Counted from the first letter of the stretch, positions 53,415 through 62,002 are shown. The stretch: DNA of 62,685 nt from Candidatus Heimdallarchaeota archaeon (GCA_018238545.1 JABCTC010000022.1:1-62685); one strand, 5' to 3'. Notes: a model not told the origin generated them from the sequence alone. Numbers and translations are program-made.

Positions 53415-53492
53415 TGGAAAGATAAAGAAATCAAGAATATTACAGATATAGATGAGGTTTTGATCGTACCTACAAAGAAAGAGAAGAAGTAA
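53415..53492 (+). pseudogene. Duplicated 3' end of winged-helix gene
   Basis: These 78 bp match 51736-51813 with ten substitutions (about 87% identity) and no gaps. They translate to WKDKEIKNITDIDEVLIVPT...KKEKK-stop, the C terminus of the winged-helix regulator. Half of the changes are synonymous. No start or DNA-binding domain precedes it; the Lrp gene ends 11 bases upstream. It is the tail of a paralogue, the rest replaced or lost. Confidence 0.75.
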
Positions 53493-53942
53493 TTAGGATA
53501 CTCTTGTTCCTCTTTTTATTGGGCCACTACATTCGGGGCATTCTCTTTCATGGCTTTTAACCTCATATCCACAATAATCACAATAATATATTTTTCCAGT
53601 TTTTGAAGGTCTATATGATGCAGAATATGGAGCTAAAGCGGCAGCAGTTGCGGTGGAAGCTGAGCTTGATATGTTGTGGAATGTTTTGGTAAGTTCCTTT
53701 CTTTTACTCATAATGAAAGAAATCAATAGTATTGGAAAGAAAATGATTATAGACCCTATAAATATCCAAATAAATATCATTCCTGTGAAAAACATATCTA
53801 TGTTATTGGGAATCATTGCAAATGAACGAATAATAAACGATATTCCAGTAGCTATCAAACCGACTTCGATAATTACAAACAAAATTAGAACTATTTTGAA
53901 CCCCTTTCTCTTTTTAGGTTTTTCTTCACTCTGGATAGTCAT
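53493..53942 (-). CDS. Membrane protein with C-terminal zinc ribbon
   Basis: The 149-residue protein has two membrane helices (about 15-40 and 48-78), an Ala/Ser-rich linker, and a C-terminal zinc ribbon (YYCDYCGYE and CPECSGP). The function is unknown. Its stop codon directly abuts the duplicated gene end at 53415-53492. Confidence 0.65.
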   Translation of the reverse strand: MTIQSEEKPKKRKGFKIVLILFVIIEVGLIATGISFIIRSFAMIPNNIDMFFTGMIFIWIFIGSIIIFFPILLISFIMSKRKELTKTFHNISSSASTATAAALAPYSASYRPSKTGKIYYCDYCGYEVKSHERECPECSGPIKRGTRVS

Positions 53943-54051
53943 CTTGATAGATAAACTGTCTATAACTAATAAACATTGTTGAGATTTCTAAACAGAGAGA
54001 AGTAATCTTTTATTTAGGTTAATTAAGTAAAACTGCAAGTCGTTGATTGTT

Positions 54052-54612
54052 ATGTCATCAGAAGAATCAAATGGACCGAGCTCCCTAGATAATAGAATGA
54101 GAAAACATAGAAGAAAATATTCAGAGTTACTTTTAGAACCTAAGAAGATTTGGAGTATTGTAATCCGGTTAGTCACACTTCTAGTGATCTCTGGAGTGCT
54201 ATTAGGTCTGTCATTACCGTTTCTAGAGAATTCTTGGTCTATTTACATAGCAATTTTAGGAGTGGTAATTGGTGTAGTAGGTTTAGTGCAAGTGATATTT
54301 TTGGTAAATTACTCCTCCCGAGATAAGAACGCCTATTTATTAACAAAAGATGGTTTTTACATTACTGATGAAAGAAACGAAGTAATGAAGTACTCGTGGA
54401 AACAAATTTCTGATGTTTCGGTATTTACACCTAGCAGAAGATTTGCTCAACCTTATTGTGTTATCACTACTACAGATGCAAAGATTTCTATCCCGCTCTC
54501 TCACTACACGGAGAAAAATATCGGTCTAAAATCTCCTAAGGTTCTAGCTCAAGCAATCGCAATGTTCTACAAATGGAAATTATTGAATCTGAGAAGAAAA
54601 CTACAAGGGTAA
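54052..54612 (+). CDS. Two-helix membrane protein with PH-like cytoplasmic domain
   Basis: The protein has about 186 residues. A basic N-terminal segment (RMRKHRRKY) is followed by two helices (~38-95), then a beta-rich domain (AYLLTKDGFYITDERNEVMKYSWKQISDVSVF) with the pattern of bacterial PH-like domains in small membrane proteins. No enzyme motif is seen. The ATG at 54052 is chosen over an upstream TTG. Confidence 0.6.
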   Translation: MSSEESNGPSSLDNRMRKHRRKYSELLLEPKKIWSIVIRLVTLLVISGVLLGLSLPFLENSWSIYIAILGVVIGVVGLVQVIFLVNYSSRDKNAYLLTKDGFYITDERNEVMKYSWKQISDVSVFTPSRRFAQPYCVITTTDAKISIPLSHYTEKNIGLKSPKVLAQAIAMFYKWKLLNLRRKLQG

Positions 54613-54639
54613 ATTATTCCATTTTTATCCCAGTTTTTA

Positions 54640-55041
54640 CTATTCTTCTTTTTTTTCAAAATCTATGGAGACAGAATTTATGCAATATCGTAATCCTGTC
54701 GGGTAAGGTCCATCATCGAAAACATGTCCCAGGTGTCCTCCACAGTTTTTACACAAAACCTCTGTTCGAACCATATCTTGGGATCTATCTGCTTTTTCTT
54801 CTATATTCGATTCATTAATCGGCGAACTAAAACTAGGCCAACCACAACCTGCATCGAATTTTGTATTAGAATCGTAGAGAACTGTCCCACAGCCGGCACA
54901 CTTGTAAATGCCTTCTTTCTCGTGATCCCAATATTTACCCGTGAAAGGTCTTTCTGTTCCTTTAAGACGGAGAACATTGTATTGTTCTGGAGTAAGTTCT
55001 TTCTTCCATTCTTCTTCTGTTTTTTTCTTCTTATCACTCAT
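54640..55041 (-). CDS. msrB: Peptide-methionine (R)-S-oxide reductase MsrB
   Basis: The 133-residue protein has the resolving/catalytic motif RYCINS with Cys120, the zinc knuckles CAGC (48/51) and CKNC (97/100), and the CGWPSFSSP loop. It reduces methionine-R-sulfoxide in proteins and is intact. MsrA is not seen in the window. Confidence 0.95.
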   Translation of the reverse strand: MSDKKKKTEEEWKKELTPEQYNVLRLKGTERPFTGKYWDHEKEGIYKCAGCGTVLYDSNTKFDAGCGWPSFSSPINESNIEEKADRSQDMVRTEVLCKNCGGHLGHVFDDGPYPTGLRYCINSVSIDFEKKEE

Positions 55042-55141
55042 TGCGAATTAACATTATCACCGAATCTAATAAAACTAGTTGTATTTCAAAAATCAAAATA
55101 TCGCTTCATAGAATTTTATCCTTTTCCTCTCAAAACTAAGA

Positions 55142-55486
55142 TTAATCTCTAATTTGGATTATAATTTCATGATGTTGACTGATAGCTAATGCGATTTTCT
55201 TTCTTGTTCCATTCAAGTATCTCCAAACTGAGGTTTGTGAAATATTTAATTTTTCTGCTATCTCATTTTGATTTAGGTTTTCTATATCTGATAATTGTAG
55301 TATTTGCAACTCAAAACTAGAAAGCTCAACCGTTCCCTTGTCTACATTTATCTCTCTATTAACGTTAATTGGATAGAAAACAGGTGGTCTTCCCCTTCTT
55401 GGATGTCTTCTCCCCCTTCCACGTCCATATGGTCTCCCTCTACCACGAAAATCATCATCATCAGGAGCAAATCCTCTGCCAGACAT
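55142..55486 (-). CDS. DUF134-like DNA-binding protein with Arg/Gly-rich N terminus
   Basis: Residues 1-35 are rich in Arg and Gly (RGRGRPYGRGRGRRHPRRGRP). A DUF134 (UPF0251)-type helix-turn-helix follows (LSSFELQILQLSDIENLNQNEIAE, then ISQTSVWRYLNGTRKKIALAI). The family is predicted DNA-binding and occurs beside metal-cofactor and DUF5320 genes. The next gene on the strand is such a DUF5320-like protein. The RG tract could add RNA or DNA affinity. Confidence 0.75.
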   Translation of the reverse strand: MSGRGFAPDDDDFRGRGRPYGRGRGRRHPRRGRPPVFYPINVNREINVDKGTVELSSFELQILQLSDIENLNQNEIAEKLNISQTSVWRYLNGTRKKIALAISQHHEIIIQIRD

Positions 55487-55542
55487 ATTTATTACCTTGA
55501 AAAAATTGGTGGGTGGAAATATAAGTATTGTTAATTCCCAAT

Positions 55543-55869
55543 TTATTTTGCTGGTTTATCCAATGATTTCAGCTGCTCAATTTCTTTTTGAAGTGCTTCA
55601 ACTTGCTTTTGAATGAGCGAAATCTCATGATCTATTGCTTCCGGTGTTTCCGGTTTTCCATATGGATCCCACCTAGCTCCTGCTGGTGGTGCTACATAAC
55701 CTGCTCCTTCGTATTCTGGCATAGCCCACCATCCTCTTGGACGATCGGGATAATAATCACAGTACGGACTTGAAAATCTTCTTCCTGGACCCCATCCTGG
55801 ACCGTATCCGGCTCCATAACCTCTGCCTCTCCCATATCTTGCTCCATAATATCTTCTTGCTCTATACAT
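55543..55869 (-). CDS. DUF5320-like Gly/Tyr/Arg-rich small protein with coiled coil
   Basis: The 108 residues begin with a low-complexity Gly-Tyr-Arg-rich stretch (YGARYGRGRGYGAGYGPGWG). A Pro-rich middle follows, then a coiled coil (EISLIQKQVEALQKEIEQLKSL), the DUF5320 layout. The function of the family is unknown; association with DUF134 regulators is common. It is 56 bp upstream of the DUF134 gene and probably cotranscribed. Confidence 0.7.
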   Translation of the reverse strand: MYRARRYYGARYGRGRGYGAGYGPGWGPGRRFSSPYCDYYPDRPRGWWAMPEYEGAGYVAPPAGARWDPYGKPETPEAIDHEISLIQKQVEALQKEIEQLKSLDKPAK

Positions 55870-55938
55870 TATTCTTTCACCTTAATGAATTATTACTCAT
55901 TATTCTCTATGTTCCGGTAGATATTTAAACCTTTTGTT

Positions 55939-55954
55939 TTGAATTATAATTCAA
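55939..55954. promoter_or_regulatory. Perfect 16-bp palindrome in divergent promoter
   Basis: TTGAATTATAATTCAA lies between the DUF5320/DUF134 genes (minus) and the ICMT-like gene (plus). A TTTAAATA-like TATA element for the minus strand is next to it at 55921-55929. It is a candidate binding site for the DUF134 protein. Confidence 0.45.
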
Positions 55955-55979
55955 TATACTTATCATTATATAATGGCAT

Positions 55980-56552
55980 GTGAAAAACTTCAATATGAAT
56001 GATAATGAAGAGAAGATTCAAGGATTTACAAGAGGAAAACATAAGGGGAGAAAAGATTTAGCTGGTGAACACAAGATTACTGATATTGGACAAGTGATTC
56101 TCTTAGTTATCTTTATGGTTGTCTGGGTTATAGATTCATTCTTTCTTAAATTTTCAACATTCTTATCTGACTATATTCCAATCTATGTAACAATTCCACT
56201 TGGGTTTACAATTCTAATCATTTCTGGAGTTTTTGCCTTTACTGGATTAAGAAAAGTTTTCAAAGAAGTAAGAGAGAAACCACAAGCAGTAACTTCTGGA
56301 ACATTTGCTTATTGTCGACATCCAATTTATTTTGGATCAATTTTGCTATTTGTAGGGCTGTCAATTTTGAGCTGGTCATTAACAGCATTTGGTATAAGTG
56401 TGATTGTTATAATATTCTATGAATATGTTGCAACATATGAAGAAAAATTACTCGTAGAACAATTTGGACAAGAATATAGAGATTATCAGAAAAAGGTTCC
56501 AAAATGGATACCTGGGTTGAAATTCTTTCAAAAAACTAAAAGAAAGAATTGA
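55980..56552 (+). CDS. ICMT/PEMT-like integral membrane methyltransferase
   Basis: The ~190-residue protein has four or five helices and the isoprenylcysteine carboxyl methyltransferase/phospholipid methyltransferase signature: SGTFAYCRHPIYFGSI and a late YEEKLLVEQFGQEYRDYQKKVP. It would methylate a lipid or prenyl-type substrate with SAM in the membrane. The GTG at 55980 is the longest start; the ATG at 55995 is possible if the transcript is leaderless from TATATAATG. Confidence 0.82.
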   Translation: MKNFNMNDNEEKIQGFTRGKHKGRKDLAGEHKITDIGQVILLVIFMVVWVIDSFFLKFSTFLSDYIPIYVTIPLGFTILIISGVFAFTGLRKVFKEVREKPQAVTSGTFAYCRHPIYFGSILLFVGLSILSWSLTAFGISVIVIIFYEYVATYEEKLLVEQFGQEYRDYQKKVPKWIPGLKFFQKTKRKN

Positions 56553-56607
56553 ACTATACTAAGATCAAGCGAAAAATCTATGGTAAATTCACAACTGTAA
56601 GAAGTTT

Positions 56608-57393
56608 CTAGATTTCCTCTAGTTCCTCCAGATCTCTCTTTACTTTCTTCAATTTTGTTCCGCATTTCTGACATGTTTTTGATGCAGTTAGATTATCCTC
56701 ATTACACTGACTACAGTGATACATTATTGTACTTATTTTCTCTAATTTTTGGGTTTTTGTGGTCTCTTCTTCTTCTCTATGAACATGAATTGTTCTTTTA
56801 GGATTCTTTTTCCTTATTTTTTCAATTATACCTGCTAGGATTCCTAAAACTATGAATGAACCTAAAATTATCCCTATGATAAGAAAAGCATCTATTGGTT
56901 CTCGAAAATCAAAATTAGTAACTTCTTCCTCAAAGTCTATGAACCCTTGTTCATCGGTCAAAAAGACTGTTATAGGATTAGAAGCTGTGATGTTGAAAAC
57001 AAAGTGTATGGTGAAAAACAAAAAAGTATCAGTAGTTATTGGAACATCCCAATAGTAATGGGCTTTCAAATTTTTGCTATCCGAAACATATTCTGGATCG
57101 CCATTGAGAGCGAATATTTCTATTGACACAAATGTATCTTCTCTTTCATACTCACCAGAGACATACCCTGTGTTATCGATAACAAGATGATACTCTCCCT
57201 CTTCTAAGCTGATATCTATTGAAATATCGGTTAACTCTTCTCTAAGTGATGAAATTTCATAATCAAAAGCTTTTAGTGAAACACTGTTGTTAAAAAATAT
57301 TATTAAAAACAATAGAACCGGTATTATCTTTCTGGTATTCACAGAAATCATCAGTACTTTCCAATATTTATATTCTCTTCTTGTTTTTACCAA
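56608..57393 (-). CDS. Anchored ectodomain protein with cytoplasmic zinc ribbon
   Basis: A signal peptide or first helix (~22-42) precedes an ectodomain of ~130 beta-rich residues (residues ~45-170). One helix (~170-192), a basic linker and a C-terminal zinc ribbon follow (HCSQCNED and TCQKCGTK). This orientation puts the zinc ribbon inside and the domain outside. The function is unknown. A shorter start at the internal Met near residue 15 is possible. Confidence 0.65.
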   Translation of the reverse strand: MVKTRREYKYWKVLMISVNTRKIIPVLLFLIIFFNNSVSLKAFDYEISSLREELTDISIDISLEEGEYHLVIDNTGYVSGEYEREDTFVSIEIFALNGDPEYVSDSKNLKAHYYWDVPITTDTFLFFTIHFVFNITASNPITVFLTDEQGFIDFEEEVTNFDFREPIDAFLIIGIILGSFIVLGILAGIIEKIRKKNPKRTIHVHREEEETTKTQKLEKISTIMYHCSQCNEDNLTASKTCQKCGTKLKKVKRDLEELEEI

Positions 57394-57510
57394 TGTTGTC
57401 CATTTAGCATAAGTTTTCTAATCGTTAAATGGAAACAACTAAATTTATGTTTTTAGCTAATTCTTCTAACTGGAATTAGAAACATCAAGAAAACAAATGA
57501 TCTAGAAAAG

Positions 57511-57639
57511 TTAGTAGATAAGAACATGTCCATTGAAATGGGCTATTTCTTTCTTCGCAACTTTTCTAGCTTCGTGTATGTAAATCCATTTGTTTTGATT
57601 GTTTTCTGCTTCTTTGTTTTGATTTATTTTTTCAGCCAT
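57511..57639 (-). CDS. Possible 42-residue small protein
   Basis: The minus-strand frame starts at an ATG preceded by TAGGTGCAAAAA, a good ribosome-binding element, and encodes a Lys/Glu/Asn-rich helix that ends KKEIAHFNGHVLIY. No family was recognised. The charged N-terminal half and hydrophobic end suggest a small regulatory or membrane-associated peptide. Support is the AGGTG element and the gene-free surroundings. Confidence 0.4.
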   Translation of the reverse strand: MAEKINQNKEAENNQNKWIYIHEARKVAKKEIAHFNGHVLIY

Positions 57640-57664
57640 TTTTTGCACCTAAGTATACTATAGG

Positions 57665-57713
57665 TGGTCACTGGATTTTAACATGGCGAGAAAAAGTGAC
57701 CATTATGTGACCA
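57665..57713. repeat. Three GTGACC-type repeats
   Basis: TGGTCACT (57665-57672) is followed by its inverted copy AGTGACCA (57695-57702) and a further direct copy TGTGACCA (57706-57713). Placed ~70-115 bp upstream of the promoter at ~57779, they may bind a regulator of the gene at 57826 or of the small gene at 57511-57639. Confidence 0.4.
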
Positions 57714-57778
57714 ACCAGAAAAACATTTTTTAGTAAAAATTCGCACGAATTTTACCTTTCCTTTCGTTTCTCAGCAGC

Positions 57779-57790
57779 TTTAAATAGGAT
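57779..57790 (+). promoter_or_regulatory. TATA promoter for large secreted-protein gene
   Basis: CTTTAAATAGGA is a clear archaeal TATA box about 40 bp upstream of the TTG start at 57826, which also has AAGGTGAG as ribosome-binding sequence. Confidence 0.5.
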
Positions 57791-57825
57791 ATACGACCTT
57801 TTTACAAGAATAATAAGGTGAGATT

Positions 57826-60189
57826 TTGAATAAAAAATTAATAACTTTAATATGTCTAATTATCCTTACTACCAGCAGTTTTTCGATGCTTGTTGTTAAT
57901 GCAGCTCCTGGTGATATAGGATTTATGAAAATCGAGCTCAAAGACGTGAACATCATTGATGATCATGATGGTGCTCTACTTGGCACAGGTGAGATATACT
58001 TCAAATTCAATATGAACGGTTCAGAATTGCGTACTGCTAAATACGAAGGTATTGATAATGGAGATAATGTCACACTTAATTTTGTGTTCTTTGAAAGCTT
58101 AGTGAAAGAAGGAAGTGATTTCTTCCTTTTTATTGAAGTCTGGGAAGAAGACACAGCAGATGCAGATGATTATGTAGGAGAATATAATTTTACTCTTCTA
58201 CCAATAGTTTTTGCAGATATTATCTCTTCTTGGGGTTACAATCATGTGATAGTTGTAACAGGCACCGACGCTATCTTCTATCTTGAAATAACTGTTGACG
58301 ATGCACCTACTATCCCTCCTGAGGTTGATGATACGCCTTATATTACTGTCACTTTGACTAGTGCTATTATTCACAATAAGCATGAAGCAACAGGAAAAGG
58401 TGATGGAGAAATTTATTTCAGTTATGAAGTGAATGGAGTTAAAACCTCTACCACTGAGTATAAAGATATTGAAGATGGAGAAACGATTTTTGCTTATCTT
58501 GACTTATACAAGGGTCCACTGTTAGATGATGAATTTCAATTCATGATTACCTGCTGGGAAGCAGATATTGATTGGGATGATGAACTTGGTGGTGTGATTT
58601 TTGACTTTCCTGTATTCAATCCAGAATGGTACAGAGCAAACTATGGTAACAGTCATACTGAAATAATAGCTATTTCTGATGTTACTTTTTACATTGATAT
58701 ACTTGTAAACTATCCTGCTGTTCCTTCAGAGTATGAGATTATTCCTTTAGACGATGAAGTAGTAATTTACTTTGAGACTTCAAGAGATGCTCAAGTAACC
58801 ATCCACTATGGAACATCACAAGGATCTTTGGTTAGCACTTTGAATATGGTTGGTTTCAGAACAAGCCATAGTGCTTCTATGATAAACCTTAGTCCATTTC
58901 AAAGATACTATTTCAAAGTTGAAACACTAAGTCTAGATGGCGAAGTGTGGATAGATGACAATGGTGGACCAATGTATATGTTTGAGACTATAGACGATTT
59001 ACCAATCTACACAAAAATAACCAAAAATTTGGGATTAGAAGAATACTACTCTCAAGAATTATCTGGAGGTGTAAGTTTCGTTGATTTCAGTATAGGAATG
59101 TTTGCCGGATTGTATGTTCCACTCATATTCTCTCAACTGACACCTAGGTACCTTATACCTGGAAACAGTGTCTCTTCTGAAGTAACTATAAGCCCTGAAG
59201 AAGGTTTTGTAGGTGCTGAATTGACAGGAGAAATTTCTGTGTATGGATATAAGTTACAGCTGTTTGAACCTGTTAGCTATTTCTATAATTTCCTAACACC
59301 TTTTGGAGATTTAACACTATATTCATTCGGTTATTCCTATGCTTTAGGTACTCTGAATAGATCAGATGGTATATACTCTGTTGATCTTACTGCTAGTGTT
59401 GATGTATTGTTTGAAGTAGGAATTTACCTAGAAACAAATGTTACAATGGATTTTGATGGACCTGTTGATGATGGCACACCAACTAGTTATGTTATCGATG
59501 AGGGGCAAGAAACAAAAATCCATGGAGATACAGTTTCATCTTCAGCAACCGATGGAGAAGAAGTAATTTGTAATGCAAATGCTACGCTACAATTCAATAA
59601 CTTATACTTCAGAATAGCTCAAGTTAATCTTTCAATAGTAGGAGAAGTTGATACAATTGTTGCATCTGATACTATTGACTTTGCTTACAGAGTTGTTGGA
59701 GAAGGAGCTCTGTTTGAGCCTATTACACTACCTGTTCTTAACGATTGGTTATTCCCAGTTGTGCTCAAACATGACTATCTACAAACAACTTCAGAAGTTG
59801 ATGCAGTAAATCCAGATATATCTGGAATTGATGATACTAAGAACACAGATACAGAATATACAGTTGAAGCTGTTGTAACAGATAATAATGCTGTATGGGA
59901 AGTACTCGCTTCAGTGTCACTTGATGGTGGTGCAGACCAAAATTACCTTATGACACATGTTTCTGGGGATACTTACGAAGTTTCGCTTACCATTCCACAA
60001 GGTAGTACAGCGGAAGTTACCGTTGTTGCAAGAGATGTAGCAGGAAGAATTATTGGATCTTTGATTTACCAAATATTTAATCCTGCAGCTATTCCAGAAA
60101 TGTCTAAAGGTATCATAATACCTCTATTCTTATTGACAAGTATTGTGTTAATACCTATACTACTCAAATCAAAAAAGCAAAAGATCTAG
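57826..60189 (+). CDS. Large secreted, membrane-anchored multi-domain surface protein
   Basis: The 787-residue protein has a signal peptide (1 to ~27). Two homologous ~110-residue beta domains follow (MKIELKDVNIIDDHDGALLGTGEIYFKF and ITVTLTSAIIHNKHEATGKGDGEIYFSY), then a fibronectin type III-like domain (~300-390, VTIHYGTSQ, LSPFQRYYFKVET), a long beta region, and an Ig-like domain near the end (DISGIDDTKNTDTEYTVEAVVTDNN). A C-terminal helix with KKQK anchors it. The start is a TTG with a clear ribosome-binding site. It is a probable cell-surface adhesin or structural protein. A hairpin terminator follows. Confidence 0.75.
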   Translation: MNKKLITLICLIILTTSSFSMLVVNAAPGDIGFMKIELKDVNIIDDHDGALLGTGEIYFKFNMNGSELRTAKYEGIDNGDNVTLNFVFFESLVKEGSDFFLFIEVWEEDTADADDYVGEYNFTLLPIVFADIISSWGYNHVIVVTGTDAIFYLEITVDDAPTIPPEVDDTPYITVTLTSAIIHNKHEATGKGDGEIYFSYEVNGVKTSTTEYKDIEDGETIFAYLDLYKGPLLDDEFQFMITCWEADIDWDDELGGVIFDFPVFNPEWYRANYGNSHTEIIAISDVTFYIDILVNYPAVPSEYEIIPLDDEVVIYFETSRDAQVTIHYGTSQGSLVSTLNMVGFRTSHSASMINLSPFQRYYFKVETLSLDGEVWIDDNGGPMYMFETIDDLPIYTKITKNLGLEEYYSQELSGGVSFVDFSIGMFAGLYVPLIFSQLTPRYLIPGNSVSSEVTISPEEGFVGAELTGEISVYGYKLQLFEPVSYFYNFLTPFGDLTLYSFGYSYALGTLNRSDGIYSVDLTASVDVLFEVGIYLETNVTMDFDGPVDDGTPTSYVIDEGQETKIHGDTVSSSATDGEEVICNANATLQFNNLYFRIAQVNLSIVGEVDTIVASDTIDFAYRVVGEGALFEPITLPVLNDWLFPVVLKHDYLQTTSEVDAVNPDISGIDDTKNTDTEYTVEAVVTDNNAVWEVLASVSLDGGADQNYLMTHVSGDTYEVSLTIPQGSTAEVTVVARDVAGRIIGSLIYQIFNPAAIPEMSKGIIIPLFLLTSIVLIPILLKSKKQKI

Positions 60190-60222
60190 ATTGATCTTTT
60201 CTTCTTATTTTCTTTTTTTTAT
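60179..60222 (+). terminator. Hairpin plus T-tract terminator
   Basis: AAAAGATC (60179-60186) and GATCTTTT (60193-60200) form a perfect 8-bp stem over the stop codon TAG (60187-60189), with a 6-nt loop. A T-rich run (CTTCTTATTTTCTTTTTTTT) follows. Confidence 0.55.
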
Positions 60223-60296
60223 GTAAATGAGTAACCTACTGATTCGTTAAATGGTTTGGTTTATTAACGTCGCTGTGATGATTCACTTAGAAAGAA

Positions 60297-60710
60297 ATGC
60301 ACAAACACAGAAACAGACATAAACATAATTATTTTGGAATAACACCTCTAATTTTATTGATTATAGGTGCGGTAGTTTACTTTGGATTCTATCGTGGATA
60401 TATTTCATACATGAGTTGGACCTTCTCACCCTTAGTGATAGTTATTATAATTGTTATCGTACTAGGAGGAGTAAGTTCTAGAAGAAAAAGGATGAGTAAA
60501 AGGAATCACGAAGAAGCAAATGTAAGAGCACAATCCCCTTATCGTAAGTACGAACCTCCAGCTGTTCGAGAAGAAAAGAAAGATTTCACTTCAACTCCAG
60601 ATTATCAATATAAAAATCATTATGAAATGCAATTTTGTAATTACTGTGGAATTAAACTAGAAACAGAAGAACAGAGTTTCTGTGTTAACTGTGGACAGAG
60701 AATTAATTAA
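60297..60710 (+). CDS. Small membrane protein with C-terminal zinc ribbon
   Basis: The 137-residue protein has two helices (~14-34 and ~40-58), a basic hinge (SRRKRMSKRNHEEA), a polar linker, and a zinc ribbon at the end (FCNYCGIK and FCVNCGQR). Unknown function; one of the set of zinc-ribbon membrane proteins in this window. Confidence 0.65.
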   Translation: MHKHRNRHKHNYFGITPLILLIIGAVVYFGFYRGYISYMSWTFSPLVIVIIIVIVLGGVSSRRKRMSKRNHEEANVRAQSPYRKYEPPAVREEKKDFTSTPDYQYKNHYEMQFCNYCGIKLETEEQSFCVNCGQRIN

Positions 60711-60797
60711 GAATTCTTTCTCTCTTCAACTATTATATTAACAGACAATTAATTTTGTCAATTAAGAAGATTAAAAAGATTCGAATTATACATTATT

Positions 60798-61991
60798 ATG
60801 GTAAATATGATTACGATTACACGTTTGTTTGGAACACCTTGGTGCTCTGATTGTAAGGTTTCCAAATCTTTTCTAGCTGATCAACGTATAGAATACAACT
60901 ATATTGATATTACAAACGATGAGGAAGCTGCTCTATTTGTTGAAAGTGTTAATGATGGCAAAAGAAAAGTTCCAACAATAGAATTTTCAGATGGAACTTA
61001 TCTTGTCGAACCTACCAATGCTGAGTTAGCAAATAAGCTTGGTTTAGTTTCACATCCTACAAAATCTTTGTATGATGTTCTAATTATTGGTAGTGGTCCC
61101 GCAGGATTAACTTGTGCCATTTATACCTCCAGAGAAGGGTTTGATACAATTGTTATCGAGAAAGGAGCTCTTGGCGGAAGGATGAATTTCACTGAGAGAA
61201 TAGAAAATTATCCTGGCTTTCCCGAAGGTATAGATGGTATCGATCTCGCTGCTAACTTCACAAAGCAATCTGAAAGATTCGGCGTAGAATTACTAAAAGC
61301 CACAGAAGTAACAAAGATAGAGAAAGAAGGAGAAATTTTCAGCGTAACAACCTCACATGGTGATAATATTAAGGCAAAAACCGTTGTTATATCAACAGGT
61401 AGTATTTACCGTACTCTTGGAACAGAAGGTGAGACGACCTTATTAGGTTACAAGATTCACTTCTGCCCCGTTTGTGATGGACCGTTTTACAAAGATAAGA
61501 AGGTTCTAGTTCTGGGTGGAGGGAATTCTGCTTTAGAAGAGTCACTCTTCCTTGCTCGTTTTGCATCTGAGATTTATGTGGTAGAAATAATGGACAATCT
61601 TACCGCTACAAAAGCTATTCAGGATCAAGTAGCTAAAGAACCAAAAATCAAAACTTTCACCAGCTACGAAATTCAAGAATACATTGTTGGAGAAAAGAAG
61701 AAACTAGAGGGCGTAAGATTCTTTGATAGAGCAAATAATAAGCAAGTAACTCTCAACCCTGATGGTGTTTTTCTGCTTGTAGGGCTTAAACCCAATACAG
61801 AAATTGCAGAAGGTGTTGTGGAACAGGATAAAAGAGGATTTATTAAAACTGATGAGAAACTGATGTCTAATATCTCGGGGCTTTTTGCTATAGGGGATTG
61901 CAGAAGCCAGTCAACTCAACAAGTTGCAGCTGCAGTTGGTGAAGGAGCAATAGTAGTTGCAAAGATTAGAGAACTCTTGAAAAAACATTAA
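60798..61991 (+). CDS. Glutaredoxin-thioredoxin reductase fusion
   Basis: Residues 1-85 form a glutaredoxin-like domain with the active site WCSDC (Cys16/Cys19) and the cis-Pro loop RKVPTIEF. From ~91 a thioredoxin reductase-type flavoprotein begins: GSGPAG at 98-103, ENYPGFPEGIDG, redox centre CPVCDG (Cys223/Cys226) and NADPH/NADH loop GGGNSA (240-245), then GLFAIGDCRS. The fusion would let reducing equivalents pass from the flavin centre to the glutaredoxin domain within one chain. The start is the ATG at 60798, or 60807. Confidence 0.92.
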   Translation: MVNMITITRLFGTPWCSDCKVSKSFLADQRIEYNYIDITNDEEAALFVESVNDGKRKVPTIEFSDGTYLVEPTNAELANKLGLVSHPTKSLYDVLIIGSGPAGLTCAIYTSREGFDTIVIEKGALGGRMNFTERIENYPGFPEGIDGIDLAANFTKQSERFGVELLKATEVTKIEKEGEIFSVTTSHGDNIKAKTVVISTGSIYRTLGTEGETTLLGYKIHFCPVCDGPFYKDKKVLVLGGGNSALEESLFLARFASEIYVVEIMDNLTATKAIQDQVAKEPKIKTFTSYEIQEYIVGEKKKLEGVRFFDRANNKQVTLNPDGVFLLVGLKPNTEIAEGVVEQDKRGFIKTDEKLMSNISGLFAIGDCRSQSTQQVAAAVGEGAIVVAKIRELLKKH

Positions 61992-62002
61992 TTATTTTCC
62001 TC

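Larger units (their letters stand above)
57394..57825. other. Regulatory interval upstream of large secreted-protein gene
   Basis: 432 bp holding a 42-codon minus-strand gene (57511-57639), three GTGACC-type repeats (57665-57713), and a promoter for the gene at 57826 (TTTAAATA near 57779). The rest is AT-rich and without a recognisable gene. Confidence 0.5.

Noticed and set aside
53404..53492. Possible C-terminal extension of the Lrp gene
   Set aside because: The Lrp frame ends with TAA at 53401-53403 after a normal RAM domain; the following homology belongs to a different gene's tail.
54765..54780. GTTCGAACC, which resembles a tRNA T-loop
   Set aside because: It lies in the coding sequence of msrB and has no acceptor, D or anticodon stems around it. 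No tRNA was found elsewhere.
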